Part shown: one piece after another, positions 44,592 through 52,317 of the stretch
How positions within the stretch are numbered: the first letter of the stretch is position 1
How the letters are laid out: each line of letters opens with the position of its first letter
Source of the DNA: Anaerolinea thermophila UNI-1
GTDB taxonomy: Bacteria > Chloroflexota > Anaerolineae > Anaerolineales > Anaerolineaceae
Length of the DNA stretch: 64,000 nucleotides
Assembly (NCBI RefSeq): GCF_000199675.1
Contig: NC_014960.1
Location: 1,302,001 to 1,366,000 of the forward strand
Reading direction: 5' to 3'
Translations under genes and position numbers: made by a program
The notes under the pieces: model-generated
What the model was told of the DNA's origin: nothing
The model's database searches: none
Seen by the model: only the letters and a program-made list of their open reading frames with translations

Positions 44592-45224
44592 ATGAATGAG
44601 CCGAACGTTAAGAAACCTCTCTCCATCCAAGCCTTGAAAGCGGGCAATCGGGAAGAATTTGCCCGGATGGTGGAGCAGTACTCGCCGGGCATTTATCGCC
44701 TGGCGTTGAAGATGCTGGGAAACGGGTTGGACGCTGAGGATGTTCTGCAAGAGACTTTCCTGAAAGCCCTGCGCGCTTTACCTAATTTTGAAGAGCGTTC
44801 CAGCCTCTCCACCTGGTTGTATCGTATAGCCATGAACGAAGCCTTAATGCTTCTGCGAAAAAAGCGTCCGGAGGCTTTCTCGCTGGAAGATTCAACCACC
44901 AATCAGGAAGATGGGGAAAGTATTGAAGAACCACGAGACATTGTGGATTGGTGTTGTTTGCCTGAGAATGAATTGCTCAGTTCAGAAGCCAGGGAATTTT
45001 TGAACCGGGCAATTGAACGACTTTCTCCGGCTTTACGGGCGGTGTTTGTCCTGCGAGATTTGCAGGATTTGAGCGTCCGGGAGACTGCCGAGACACTGGG
45101 AATCACCGAAACAGCGGTCAAAACCCGGCTTTTACGAGCGCGTTTGAAGTTGCGCGAGGAACTCTCGGCTTACTATGGTCACCGGATGGAGGTGTTGGGA
45201 TATGACCGAATCGAAAGACTGTGA
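44592..45224 (+). CDS. ECF-type RNA polymerase sigma factor
   Basis: The 210-residue protein has region 2 (about 18-85, with LKMLGNGLDAEDVLQETFLKAL) and region 4 (about 140-190, with SVRETAETLGITETAVKTRLLRAR) separated by an acidic linker, and no region 1 or 3. This is the ECF sigma layout. The stop overlaps the anti-sigma gene by 23 bases. A GAGGA lies 12-16 bases before the ATG. Its target promoters cannot be read from the window with confidence. Confidence 0.94.
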   Translation: MNEPNVKKPLSIQALKAGNREEFARMVEQYSPGIYRLALKMLGNGLDAEDVLQETFLKALRALPNFEERSSLSTWLYRIAMNEALMLLRKKRPEAFSLEDSTTNQEDGESIEEPRDIVDWCCLPENELLSSEAREFLNRAIERLSPALRAVFVLRDLQDLSVRETAETLGITETAVKTRLLRARLKLREELSAYYGHRMEVLGYDRIERL

Positions 45225-45453
45225 GCGATTACTGCACTCCCTGGGGGAGTACGTGGAGGGCGAACTCAGTGAGGATCTGTGCGCTGAGATCGAACGGCAT
45301 TTGCTGGAATGCCATAATTGTCAGGTGGTGGTCAATACCTTGCGGAAAACCATTGAACTATATCACGAAGAGAAAGAACAGGATGTCATGCCCCCTGAGG
45401 TCAGCCGTCGCCTGTACATGCGTCTGAACCTTGAAGATTACCTGCGCCCCTGA
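45202..45453 (+). CDS. Zinc-binding anti-sigma factor, ZAS type
   Basis: The 83-residue protein has the HCC zinc motif H33-x3-C37-x2-C40 with upstream C7 and C27, the pattern of ZAS-domain anti-sigma factors such as RsrA and ChrR. It has no transmembrane helix, so it should act in the cytoplasm. It is translated from inside the sigma gene end (23-base overlap), which normally keeps sigma and anti-sigma near equal amounts. The ATG at 45202 follows GGAGGTGTTGG. Whether it responds to disulfide stress is inferred. Confidence 0.9.
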   Translation: MTESKDCERLLHSLGEYVEGELSEDLCAEIERHLLECHNCQVVVNTLRKTIELYHEEKEQDVMPPEVSRRLYMRLNLEDYLRP

Positions 45454-45512
45454 TTTTTGGCTGGATTTCTCTGTGTAACTTTTTCACTCACCGAGCATCT
45501 ATCTGTTTGTGC

Positions 45513-45713
45513 ATGGAAGAGGTTCACTCATCCCAATCGTCTCAGGTAGAGGATGAAGTCCTCAAGCCAGTCCTGACTTCACTGGATTTTCAAAGGCAAG
45601 GGGACTGGGGCTCGACCTGTCCGAAGTGTCATCAAGGCGTACTGGATTATGACGGAATGCTGAACCTGACATGCCCGGTGTGTGGATACCAGGAAGGTGG
45701 TTGTTTTACCTGA
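45513..45713 (+). CDS. Small zinc-ribbon protein
   Basis: The 66-residue product has two CxxC pairs (C36, C39 and C54, C57) separated by 14 residues, with a further C64, the layout of a zinc ribbon. The N-terminal half is Ser/Glu rich and probably disordered. The function is unknown. The ATG at 45513 is used, since the only alternative is a TTG two codons earlier. No clear ribosome site is seen. It lies between the anti-sigma gene and the disulfide oxidoreductase gene. Confidence 0.6.
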   Translation: MEEVHSSQSSQVEDEVLKPVLTSLDFQRQGDWGSTCPKCHQGVLDYDGMLNLTCPVCGYQEGGCFT

Positions 45714-45760
45714 TAAACCAGAAAATTTACGTCCCGTGGGGACAAAAAGGAGAATGAAAA

Positions 45761-46435
45761 ATGGAAAAAATGTTAGATGAAAACATTCGACAACAGGTGC
45801 GTGAGTTCTTTGAGGCTTTAGAAAAGCCAGTGCAAATTCTTTTCTTTGGTGCGGATGATAAATCGGTGTGCCAGTACTGCGAGGAAACCCGCCAGTTGCT
45901 CAGTGAGGTGTGTGAGTTATCTGATAAGTTAGAACTCAAAGTGTACGATTTGAACGAGAATCGCGAACTGGCGGCTCAATACAAAGTGGATGCTGTTCCG
46001 ACTTTTGTGATTTTGGGTAAGGATGGGGACACTCTGACCGACTATGGCATTCGCTACAAAGGCATTCCTGCAGGACACGAATTTACCTCGCTGGTCAATT
46101 CCATTTTAATTGTGTCCCGCCGCGACTCTGGACTTTCCAAGGAGACGCGTGAATTCCTGAAGACTCTGGACAAACCGGTACACCTGCAGGTGTTTGTCAC
46201 GCCAACCTGTCCGTACTGCCCGCGCGCGGTGGTGCTGGCGCATCAAATGGCGCTGGAAAGCCCGATGGTGGAAGCCGAGATGGTGGAAGCCATGGAATTC
46301 CCGGAACTTTCCGATCAGTATGGCGTATCTGGCGTGCCTCATACTACGATCAACTTCGGGGCTGAGCATATGGTAGGCGCAGCACCCGAGCATATGCTGA
46401 TTGATCACATTCAGCGGGCGCTTGCGAGAAATTAA
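45761..46435 (+). CDS. Glutaredoxin-like protein disulfide oxidoreductase (two thioredoxin folds)
   Basis: The 224-residue protein has two tandem thioredoxin folds with active-site pairs C37-x2-C40 (SVCQYC) and C150-x2-C153 (TPTCPYC), each followed by a cis-proline region (AVPTFV and GVPHTT). This matches the PDO family of thermophiles, which exchanges thiols and disulfides in the cytoplasm and serves in oxidative defence. A good AAAGGAGAATG site precedes the ATG. It ends 23 bases before the OsmC gene. Confidence 0.93.
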   Translation: MEKMLDENIRQQVREFFEALEKPVQILFFGADDKSVCQYCEETRQLLSEVCELSDKLELKVYDLNENRELAAQYKVDAVPTFVILGKDGDTLTDYGIRYKGIPAGHEFTSLVNSILIVSRRDSGLSKETREFLKTLDKPVHLQVFVTPTCPYCPRAVVLAHQMALESPMVEAEMVEAMEFPELSDQYGVSGVPHTTINFGAEHMVGAAPEHMLIDHIQRALARN

Positions 46436-46458
46436 TTTTTTTGAGGAGGATGCGGGGA

Positions 46459-46875
46459 ATGGACGCAAAGGCAACCTGGAAACATGGGCTTTCCTTTGAA
46501 GGGTGGGCGTCAAGCGGTTTCACCGTAAATCTTGGCGCTGCACCCGAAGTTGGCGGAGAGAACGATGGCTTCCGTCCTATGGAACTTCTGCTGGTCGGCT
46601 TGGCAGGTTGTACTGCTATGGACGTGATTTCCATCCTTGAAAAGAAACGCCAGCAGGTGACCGGCTTTGAGGTGCGGGCTCATGCAGAACGGGCAAATGA
46701 ACACCCCAAAGTGTTTACCGAGATTACTCTGGAATACATTGTAACCGGCCACAACATTGACCCTGAAGCGGTTAAACGTGCTGTAGAACTCTCCGAGAAT
46801 AAATACTGTTCGGCGCAAGCCATGCTGGGCAAGACGGCGAATATCCAGCACAAAATTACCATCCTTGAAGGCTAA
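46459..46875 (+). CDS. OsmC/Ohr-family peroxiredoxin
   Basis: The 138-residue protein has the two redox cysteines of the family: C51 in LAGCTAMDV and C117 in SENKYCSAQ. OsmC proteins reduce organic hydroperoxides. The ATG at 46459 has GAGGAGGA upstream. Starts at 46441 and 46450 are too close to that site. Placement right after the disulfide oxidoreductase gene suggests a shared thiol-based peroxide pathway. Confidence 0.9.
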   Translation: MDAKATWKHGLSFEGWASSGFTVNLGAAPEVGGENDGFRPMELLLVGLAGCTAMDVISILEKKRQQVTGFEVRAHAERANEHPKVFTEITLEYIVTGHNIDPEAVKRAVELSENKYCSAQAMLGKTANIQHKITILEG

Positions 46876-46893
46876 TGCCAGAAGGAAACCGGC

Positions 46894-46928
46894 AGGGCTG
46901 TGGGTGAGCAACCCACAGCCCTGATTTT
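46894..46928 (+). terminator. Intrinsic terminator after the OsmC gene
   Basis: A perfect 12-bp stem AGGGCTGTGGGT/ACCCACAGCCCT with loop GAGCA is followed by GATTTTTTA. It separates the OsmC gene from the convergent MFS gene. Confidence 0.9.
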
Positions 46929-46935
46929 TTATGGC

Positions 46936-48270
46936 TTATTCCTGTGCAGACACTGCATCATGGTCCGGAATGAGGGTTTCCACGTTGCGTACCAGCGGAT
47001 TCATCCAGCCGGCAATTGCTACACCTAAGATGACCACACCACTCAGGAATATGATGGTGCCCATTCCAGCGCCTGCACCGGTACCTGTCAGAGGGGCAAA
47101 CAACCTTGCCAGTGGGGAAGAGGCTGTTTTCATGGCAGGTTCAAAGACGTAGTCTGCCAGCGGTCCAGCCATTAACATCGCCAGAGGAGCGGTAATCTGG
47201 GCAATCATGCGGCGGATGGAAAAAACGCGTCCTTGCAGGTCGGGCGGTACTTTGGATTGCCAGATGGCTTGATTGCAACTGTTGATGATAGGCCCAAAGA
47301 AACTGGCAAAGAATGCTGCCGCAATCCACGCAGGCAAGCCAAACCGCAATCCGTAGAGCATTTCGCCCAGCAATCCGCCCAGGAACCAGCCTCCCAGTAC
47401 CCCCAGAACTTTCTTTTTGGGACCACCCCAAACAGAAATTAGAAGACTACCAGCAATTCCTCCCGCCGACCCAACAGATTGAACAAGCCCCAGGATGGGG
47501 GCGCTATCGCCGGTGCGAGCGAGAATCATTGGAGAGGTCAGCACCCCTGCAAGAGTCGACATGAGATTTCCGGAGAAAAATACCAGTTGCAAAAAGAGCA
47601 GACTGCGCCGGTTAAGAATATAACGAAAACCAAAAAGAGCCTCTTTGAAGATCGAGCCCTGTCCTTCTTGCCCTTCCTGCGAGCGGGGTACTGATGGGAT
47701 GACAATCCATAGCAACATGCTGATGGCAAAAACGAAGGTCACGATGTCGATCAGCAGGATGCCACTTATGCCAATCACGCCAATCAGAGCCCCAGCCAGT
47801 ACAGGAGAGAGCAATCCTGAGCCCCATTCGGCAAGGGACATCATCCCGGAGGCACGGCTGTAATGTTCCTTGGGAATCATCACCGAAATCGCTGCAGAGT
47901 AGGCAGGCCATTGGAAAGACTGGAAAATTCCCATAAAAGCCCCGGCAACATACATGTGCCAGATTTGCAGGACGTTTTGCGAGTAAAGAATTAGAATGAC
48001 AATGGTTGCCAGTCCGGCTGCCAAATCACTGAGCATCATGACCAGTTTTTTGTTCCAGCGGTCTACCAGAACGCCTGCAAACGGACTGAAAAGGATAGAG
48101 GGTCCAAAACTGAAGAATGCCATCAGAGAAAGGGCTGTTGCCGAACCGGTTAGTTTCCATGCCCAGATGGTTAAAGCAAATCCACTCATGGAAGACCCCA
48201 TGAGCGAAATCACCTGCCCGAACCAAACCAGAGTAAAGGCAGTCATACCTCGAGGACGTTGAAGTGCCAT
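46936..48270 (-). CDS. MFS transporter, drug-exporter like
   Basis: The 444-residue hydrophobic protein has about twelve transmembrane helices with the MFS loop motif GVLVDRWNKK after helix 2 and GALIGVIGISGILLIDI in the middle. The arrangement is that of the MFS_3 group (macrolide and siderophore exporters). The substrate is unknown. The ATG at 48270 has AAAGGAGA upstream. An in-frame extension to 48456 lies inside the upstream gene and is rejected. It follows the first LysM-M23 gene by 26 bases. Confidence 0.88.
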   Translation of the reverse strand: MALQRPRGMTAFTLVWFGQVISLMGSSMSGFALTIWAWKLTGSATALSLMAFFSFGPSILFSPFAGVLVDRWNKKLVMMLSDLAAGLATIVILILYSQNVLQIWHMYVAGAFMGIFQSFQWPAYSAAISVMIPKEHYSRASGMMSLAEWGSGLLSPVLAGALIGVIGISGILLIDIVTFVFAISMLLWIVIPSVPRSQEGQEGQGSIFKEALFGFRYILNRRSLLFLQLVFFSGNLMSTLAGVLTSPMILARTGDSAPILGLVQSVGSAGGIAGSLLISVWGGPKKKVLGVLGGWFLGGLLGEMLYGLRFGLPAWIAAAFFASFFGPIINSCNQAIWQSKVPPDLQGRVFSIRRMIAQITAPLAMLMAGPLADYVFEPAMKTASSPLARLFAPLTGTGAGAGMGTIIFLSGVVILGVAIAGWMNPLVRNVETLIPDHDAVSAQE

Positions 48271-48296
48271 GATGTAAGTCTCTCCTTTGATTGTTG

Positions 48297-49793
48297 TTAG
48301 CGGGATTGGGACTGAATTTGACTTGCCTGATCCGAGCAAACGCAGGCTTTGACCGAGCGGTTTTGCCGGGTAAGCCACCCCTCGTAAGGTGAGGCGCCGT
48401 TGCGCGCAATCCATCCTTCCAGATTGAACGGAATGACTCCATCCGCTGGAATCCATTCGCCGTTAAACTTACGGGCAATATGCACATGGGTTCCGGTTGC
48501 CCTTCCACCTTCGCAAGAGGGTTTGCCAATGGGATCACCGGCTTGCAATTCGCTTCCCAGTGGCGCCATTCCATCTGAGGCTAGATGTAAATAAAAGATG
48601 ACCCAACCAGTGCGTTCATCGCCATCCCCATCCAGGTCCAGCACGGCAATTCCCGTCCCGGTGCGCACAATTTTTCCACCGGCAACAGCCGTAGCAAATT
48701 CCTCGGTGGGGGAGCAACCGCCCACTACCGATGGAGGAGCAAAGTCCAGCGCGGCAAGCGGTTCACCCTCTCCCCAGGCAGTATGGGGGCCTCCGGTAAA
48801 TGCCCACGATTTTCCCGCACCAAACGGCAAACGCAGTTCGGGCTGGCGCAGACTGCCCGGAATGTGGGGATCGGTTGTCCATGGCTCCCCGAATAATTCC
48901 CGGTAAGTGCGCGCAAACCCTTCCGAAGATACGGCAATGCGATAGCCTTCCATATTCAAACGGCCGGCAAAGTAAACCTGCAATGCCACCGTTGCCGCAT
49001 TTTGCCACGGATCGGGACGTTCCAGTTGCCCATCTGGCAGAGTAATCTCCAAACGGCCCTTGCGCCAGGTGTAGTATTGCTGATTCAGGAAATTGGCTGT
49101 CCATGCCAGTTGACGGTAAAGCCCGCGGTAAGAAATATCTCTTTCTCCCAGGGGATACTCGTCCAGTCCCCCAGGCATTTTGGGCTGGGTTAATGCTCCC
49201 AACTGATATTCCAGAATGGCGAGTAATACCCTGGGGCTGATGGAGTAATTGGTGGCTACATATTCAACAATCTCCGCGCCGTTTCTCTGCCGGTCGCCAA
49301 CATATTCGTTATAAAATCGCAACCAGCCGGGTTGTAACAGGACGAACTTTTGGGTGTCGAACCCTATCAATGCCGGACCATTAACGAAATGACTGTCTGG
49401 CAGGATTTGATAAGGACTGCCCCACAGCGGTTGATAGTAAATGGGGATTTTCATCGGCATTCCGGGTGGCATGGTGGTGGCATCAGCCGGAATGAACGGA
49501 TTGGCTTCGAGGATTTCTTTCACGCTGGTGTTAAAGTGCGCCGCTATGGCGGGTAATGTATCACCGGTTTGTGCAGTGTAATCCACCAGTTCCCCCGGCT
49601 GATAAATTGGTCGGGCGGGCATTGGGGTGGGAGTGTCTTGAATTTCTATCAGGGATTTTCCCTGGGGGTTTGAAGGTTCAAAGAGAGATTGAGCGCTGCT
49701 ACTTTCCAGTGGAACGCAGGCGCTGATCAGCATTGTTGAAATCCATCCTACCAGGATTCCTGCCCGAAGAAAACGTTTCCAGACTTTTCTCAC
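48297..49793 (-). CDS. LysM-M23 peptidase lipoprotein (paralog 1)
   Basis: The 498-residue lipoprotein (lipobox LISAC, C26) has a LysM domain (about 72-118; TGDTLPAIAAHFN), a long middle region (about 120-325) shared with its two paralogs, and an M23 LytM-type domain (about 340-470). The domain has GGPHTAWG, AALDFAP, YLHLAS and THVHIARK, so all zinc and catalytic His/Asp positions are present. An EF-hand-like DLDGDGDERTGW lies between them. The start is GTG with TATAAT exactly 7 bases upstream and no ribosome site, so a leaderless transcript is likely. It probably binds and cuts peptidoglycan at the cell surface. Confidence 0.87.
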   Translation of the reverse strand: MRKVWKRFLRAGILVGWISTMLISACVPLESSSAQSLFEPSNPQGKSLIEIQDTPTPMPARPIYQPGELVDYTAQTGDTLPAIAAHFNTSVKEILEANPFIPADATTMPPGMPMKIPIYYQPLWGSPYQILPDSHFVNGPALIGFDTQKFVLLQPGWLRFYNEYVGDRQRNGAEIVEYVATNYSISPRVLLAILEYQLGALTQPKMPGGLDEYPLGERDISYRGLYRQLAWTANFLNQQYYTWRKGRLEITLPDGQLERPDPWQNAATVALQVYFAGRLNMEGYRIAVSSEGFARTYRELFGEPWTTDPHIPGSLRQPELRLPFGAGKSWAFTGGPHTAWGEGEPLAALDFAPPSVVGGCSPTEEFATAVAGGKIVRTGTGIAVLDLDGDGDERTGWVIFYLHLASDGMAPLGSELQAGDPIGKPSCEGGRATGTHVHIARKFNGEWIPADGVIPFNLEGWIARNGASPYEGWLTRQNRSVKACVCSDQASQIQSQSR

Positions 49794-49800
49794 GGGGAGG

Positions 49801-49818
49801 ATTATAACGCTTTATAAT
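49801..49818. promoter_or_regulatory. Divergent -10 boxes for two probable leaderless genes
   Basis: A minus-strand TATAAT (49801-49806) and a plus-strand TATAAT (49813-49818) form an inverted repeat. Each is separated by exactly 7 bases from its start codon (GTG at 49793 on the minus strand, ATG at 49826 on the plus strand). No Shine-Dalgarno is present for either gene. Confidence 0.6.
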
Positions 49819-49825
49819 CTTTTTC

Positions 49826-50803
49826 ATGAGAAATTGGCAGAAGAGGTTGCTGGGACTTTCCCTGGGCGTTTTATTATGGGGCATGGCTTCATGCAATTCT
49901 TCGATGTCTCAATCTCTAACGGCTTTACCTGTCTCATCCGAAAACACTATTCCCATTCCCTCCTTTTCACCTACCCCTTCTCCTGTGATTATTCCTGAGA
50001 CCAGCGAGCCATTGCCGTCCATTACCCAGGCTCCTGCTTTTCAGTCTTTTGCTGTTCAACCCTTGAGTCAGATGCTGGAAGATGGTGCGGACTGGCATGT
50101 ATGGGTGAAAGAACTGGGTGGGCGAGTACTTTTTGAATGGCGTTCTGATGAGATAATTCATCCCGCTTCCATAGTCAAAGTTCCTTTGGGGATGCTGGTC
50201 CTGGAGACACTGGAAAAAGGAACGGAAGAACCTTTGGACTTGGTGCTGGATAAAGGTCCAACCGGTGCCGGGCGTAGTTACCGGCAATTGTTACGTGCCA
50301 TGCTGGTGTACAGCGAAGAAGATGCTACAGAAATTCTCGAACGCGATTTGTTTGAACGAGTTCATCAGAATGCAGTTCAGCAGATTTTGGACAGGTGGCA
50401 AGCCCCATCCATTCGATTTCGTCCTCGCCGTGCTTCAATTCATGACTTAAGTACTTTGTGGGAATGCCTTTACACCCGGCAATGTCTCAGTGAGTCTGCC
50501 AGCGAACAAATGCTGACATGGTTGGCAGAGGAAACTCCCAGCGATAACGGACGCCTTTGGACTCTTAAGCCATATCTTCCTGAGGAAAGTCGCATCTATA
50601 ACAAAAGAGGGTCTATGACTGTTCCTCTTACCGTGGGAGATTGTGGCTTGGTTGAAATTCCCTATTATCCCGTTCTGCTGATTTGCATCGTGGGGCAGTC
50701 ACAGGGTGAGCCAAACTTTGACCGCCTTCATCAGAAAATTGGTGAATTTGTGCAGGAGGTTTGGGTTCTCTGGCAGGATTACCGCGAAATTAAGGACGAG
50801 TAA
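49826..50803 (+). CDS. Beta-lactamase-fold serine hydrolase lipoprotein
   Basis: The 325-residue lipoprotein (C23 in GMASC) has a Ser/Pro-rich linker and a class A beta-lactamase-like domain (about 80-325). Its active-site S115 and K118 are in PASIVKVP, S163 in YSEEDA replaces the usual SDN, and KRG in YNKRGSM stands for KTG. The SDN to SEE change means true lactamase activity is doubtful. A peptidoglycan-related peptidase or esterase is as likely. It is divergent from the LysM-M23 gene and its last 25 bases overlap the next LysM-M23 gene. Confidence 0.8.
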   Translation: MRNWQKRLLGLSLGVLLWGMASCNSSMSQSLTALPVSSENTIPIPSFSPTPSPVIIPETSEPLPSITQAPAFQSFAVQPLSQMLEDGADWHVWVKELGGRVLFEWRSDEIIHPASIVKVPLGMLVLETLEKGTEEPLDLVLDKGPTGAGRSYRQLLRAMLVYSEEDATEILERDLFERVHQNAVQQILDRWQAPSIRFRPRRASIHDLSTLWECLYTRQCLSESASEQMLTWLAEETPSDNGRLWTLKPYLPEESRIYNKRGSMTVPLTVGDCGLVEIPYYPVLLICIVGQSQGEPNFDRLHQKIGEFVQEVWVLWQDYREIKDE

Positions 50804-52317
50804 TCCCCATATATAGAGGCTTTGACGGTTTTCTCCTCTTTGATGAGAGCCCCTTGATAAGGTTTTTCTCCGGCTACTGCGCGCCATCCAGACAAAACGA
50901 ACGGCATGGGGCCATCCGCCAGAATCCATTCGCCGTTGTATTTTCGGGCAACGTGAACATGAGTGCCGGTAGCTTGTCCACCCTCGCAGGATGGATGTCC
51001 GATGCGGTCATCGGTATTGACCCAGGTGTTTACGGGAACACGATCGTTAGTAGCGATATGCAGATACAGCACTGCCCAGCCAGTTTGCTCAAAGCCATCG
51101 CCGTCCAGGTCCACAACCACAACGCCATACTCCGAGCGCACTACCAGCCCGCTGGAAATTGCCGTGACCCAATCGGTGGAGACGTAGCAATCCTTTTCAG
51201 TGGTGGACGGGGCAAAATCCAGCGCTGCCCGCGCGCCGTCCGGTCCCCAGGCAGAATGAGGCCCGCCGGTTAAACTCCAGGGCTTTCCGGGACGGAAAGG
51301 CAGTTCCATGGGGGGTTGAGTCAGGGTTGCAGGGAATAATGGTTCAACAGATTGAGCCCTCAACCAGGGGCTGCCAAACATTTTTTCGTATAAGGCTGGC
51401 ATACTCTCTAAGCCGTACACTGCGGCTGCCCAGTGGGGCTGATCGTAAAGTTGCGAGAACAGGTACAAAACGGCTACACTCCCGGCATTCAAGTCGGGTG
51501 CCAGTCTCATCGTTGTACCATCTTGAAACGTCAGGCTGGTCAGACGTCCTTCGCGCCAGCCGTAGTATCCAATGTTTAACTGCTGAACTGCCCAGGATAG
51601 TTGAGCAAACAGCCCTTTCTTCTGGTAATTCAGATAGCCAACCGGGAAATCCGTTTGGGCAAGATTTTCCGGTTGTCCGGTTACCCAGTGGCTCTGATAC
51701 TCAAGAATTGCCAGCAACAATCGAGGGTTAATGGAGTTATCAATAGCCACTTTGTACACAGAAGCCGCACCGCTATTCCATCCGTTGCTGTGCCACTCCT
51801 GAATGGTAGTCAGATAACCGCCAGCCTCGGTCACATACTTGTTAATGTCGAAGTCCAGCGCAGAGGGGGAGAAAACGATTTCACTGTCGGGCATGACCTG
51901 TTCTGATGACGTGGTTTCGCCCAGTTTGTCAGGAATGATGAGAAGAATGCCCGGGTCCAGCAAGCCATTTTCCGGTAAAGATTGGGTGGAGGAAATTTCT
52001 TCTCTTGCGACCCCAAAACGCGCTGCCAGAGCACTTAACGTATCTCCGGCTTGTGTGTAATACAGAATGGGGGGGGCAGGGGTGGGGCTTTCTTTGGGCG
52101 TAGGGGTGATTTGAGGGGGAGCAACTCTGGTGCTTACCCTTTCGGACTGTTCTTCTCCGGTGGTGACGGTTTCGACCAGTGCTAACTGGCTTTTCTGTCC
52201 AAAACTGAATGGCGATTGTCCGGCACCGTTCATGCCGCGTACGCACCCACTCAGCAAACCTGCGATAATCACAAGTGTCCAGAGGTTGGAAAGTTTACCA
52301 GCCAATCTGATTCTCAT
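50779..52317 (-). CDS. LysM-M23 peptidase lipoprotein (paralog 2)
   Basis: The 512-residue lipoprotein (lipobox LLSGC, C25) repeats the plan of paralog 1: a Thr/Pro-rich linker, a LysM domain (about 88-138; AGDTLSALAARFG), the shared middle region, and an M23 domain with GGPHSAWG, AALDFAP, YLHIAT and THVHVARK. The calcium-loop-like DLDGDGFEQTGW is conserved. Its 3' end overlaps the opposing serine hydrolase gene by 25 bases and its 5' end overlaps paralog 3 by 23 bases. Only a weak ribosome site is seen before the ATG. Confidence 0.87.
   Translation of the reverse strand: MRIRLAGKLSNLWTLVIIAGLLSGCVRGMNGAGQSPFSFGQKSQLALVETVTTGEEQSERVSTRVAPPQITPTPKESPTPAPPILYYTQAGDTLSALAARFGVAREEISSTQSLPENGLLDPGILLIIPDKLGETTSSEQVMPDSEIVFSPSALDFDINKYVTEAGGYLTTIQEWHSNGWNSGAASVYKVAIDNSINPRLLLAILEYQSHWVTGQPENLAQTDFPVGYLNYQKKGLFAQLSWAVQQLNIGYYGWREGRLTSLTFQDGTTMRLAPDLNAGSVAVLYLFSQLYDQPHWAAAVYGLESMPALYEKMFGSPWLRAQSVEPLFPATLTQPPMELPFRPGKPWSLTGGPHSAWGPDGARAALDFAPSTTEKDCYVSTDWVTAISSGLVVRSEYGVVVVDLDGDGFEQTGWAVLYLHIATNDRVPVNTWVNTDDRIGHPSCEGGQATGTHVHVARKYNGEWILADGPMPFVLSGWRAVAGEKPYQGALIKEEKTVKASIYGDYSSLISR

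Noticed and set aside
45454..45760. Shared ECF promoter motif before the redox genes
   Set aside because: No GGAAY-type -35 with a matching -10 at 16-18 bases was found upstream of 44592, 45513 or 45761.
48271..48456. Extension of the MFS gene into the LysM-M23 gene
   Set aside because: The extra 62 residues are antisense-free but read a shifted frame of the M23 domain, and a strong ribosome site precedes the ATG at 48270.
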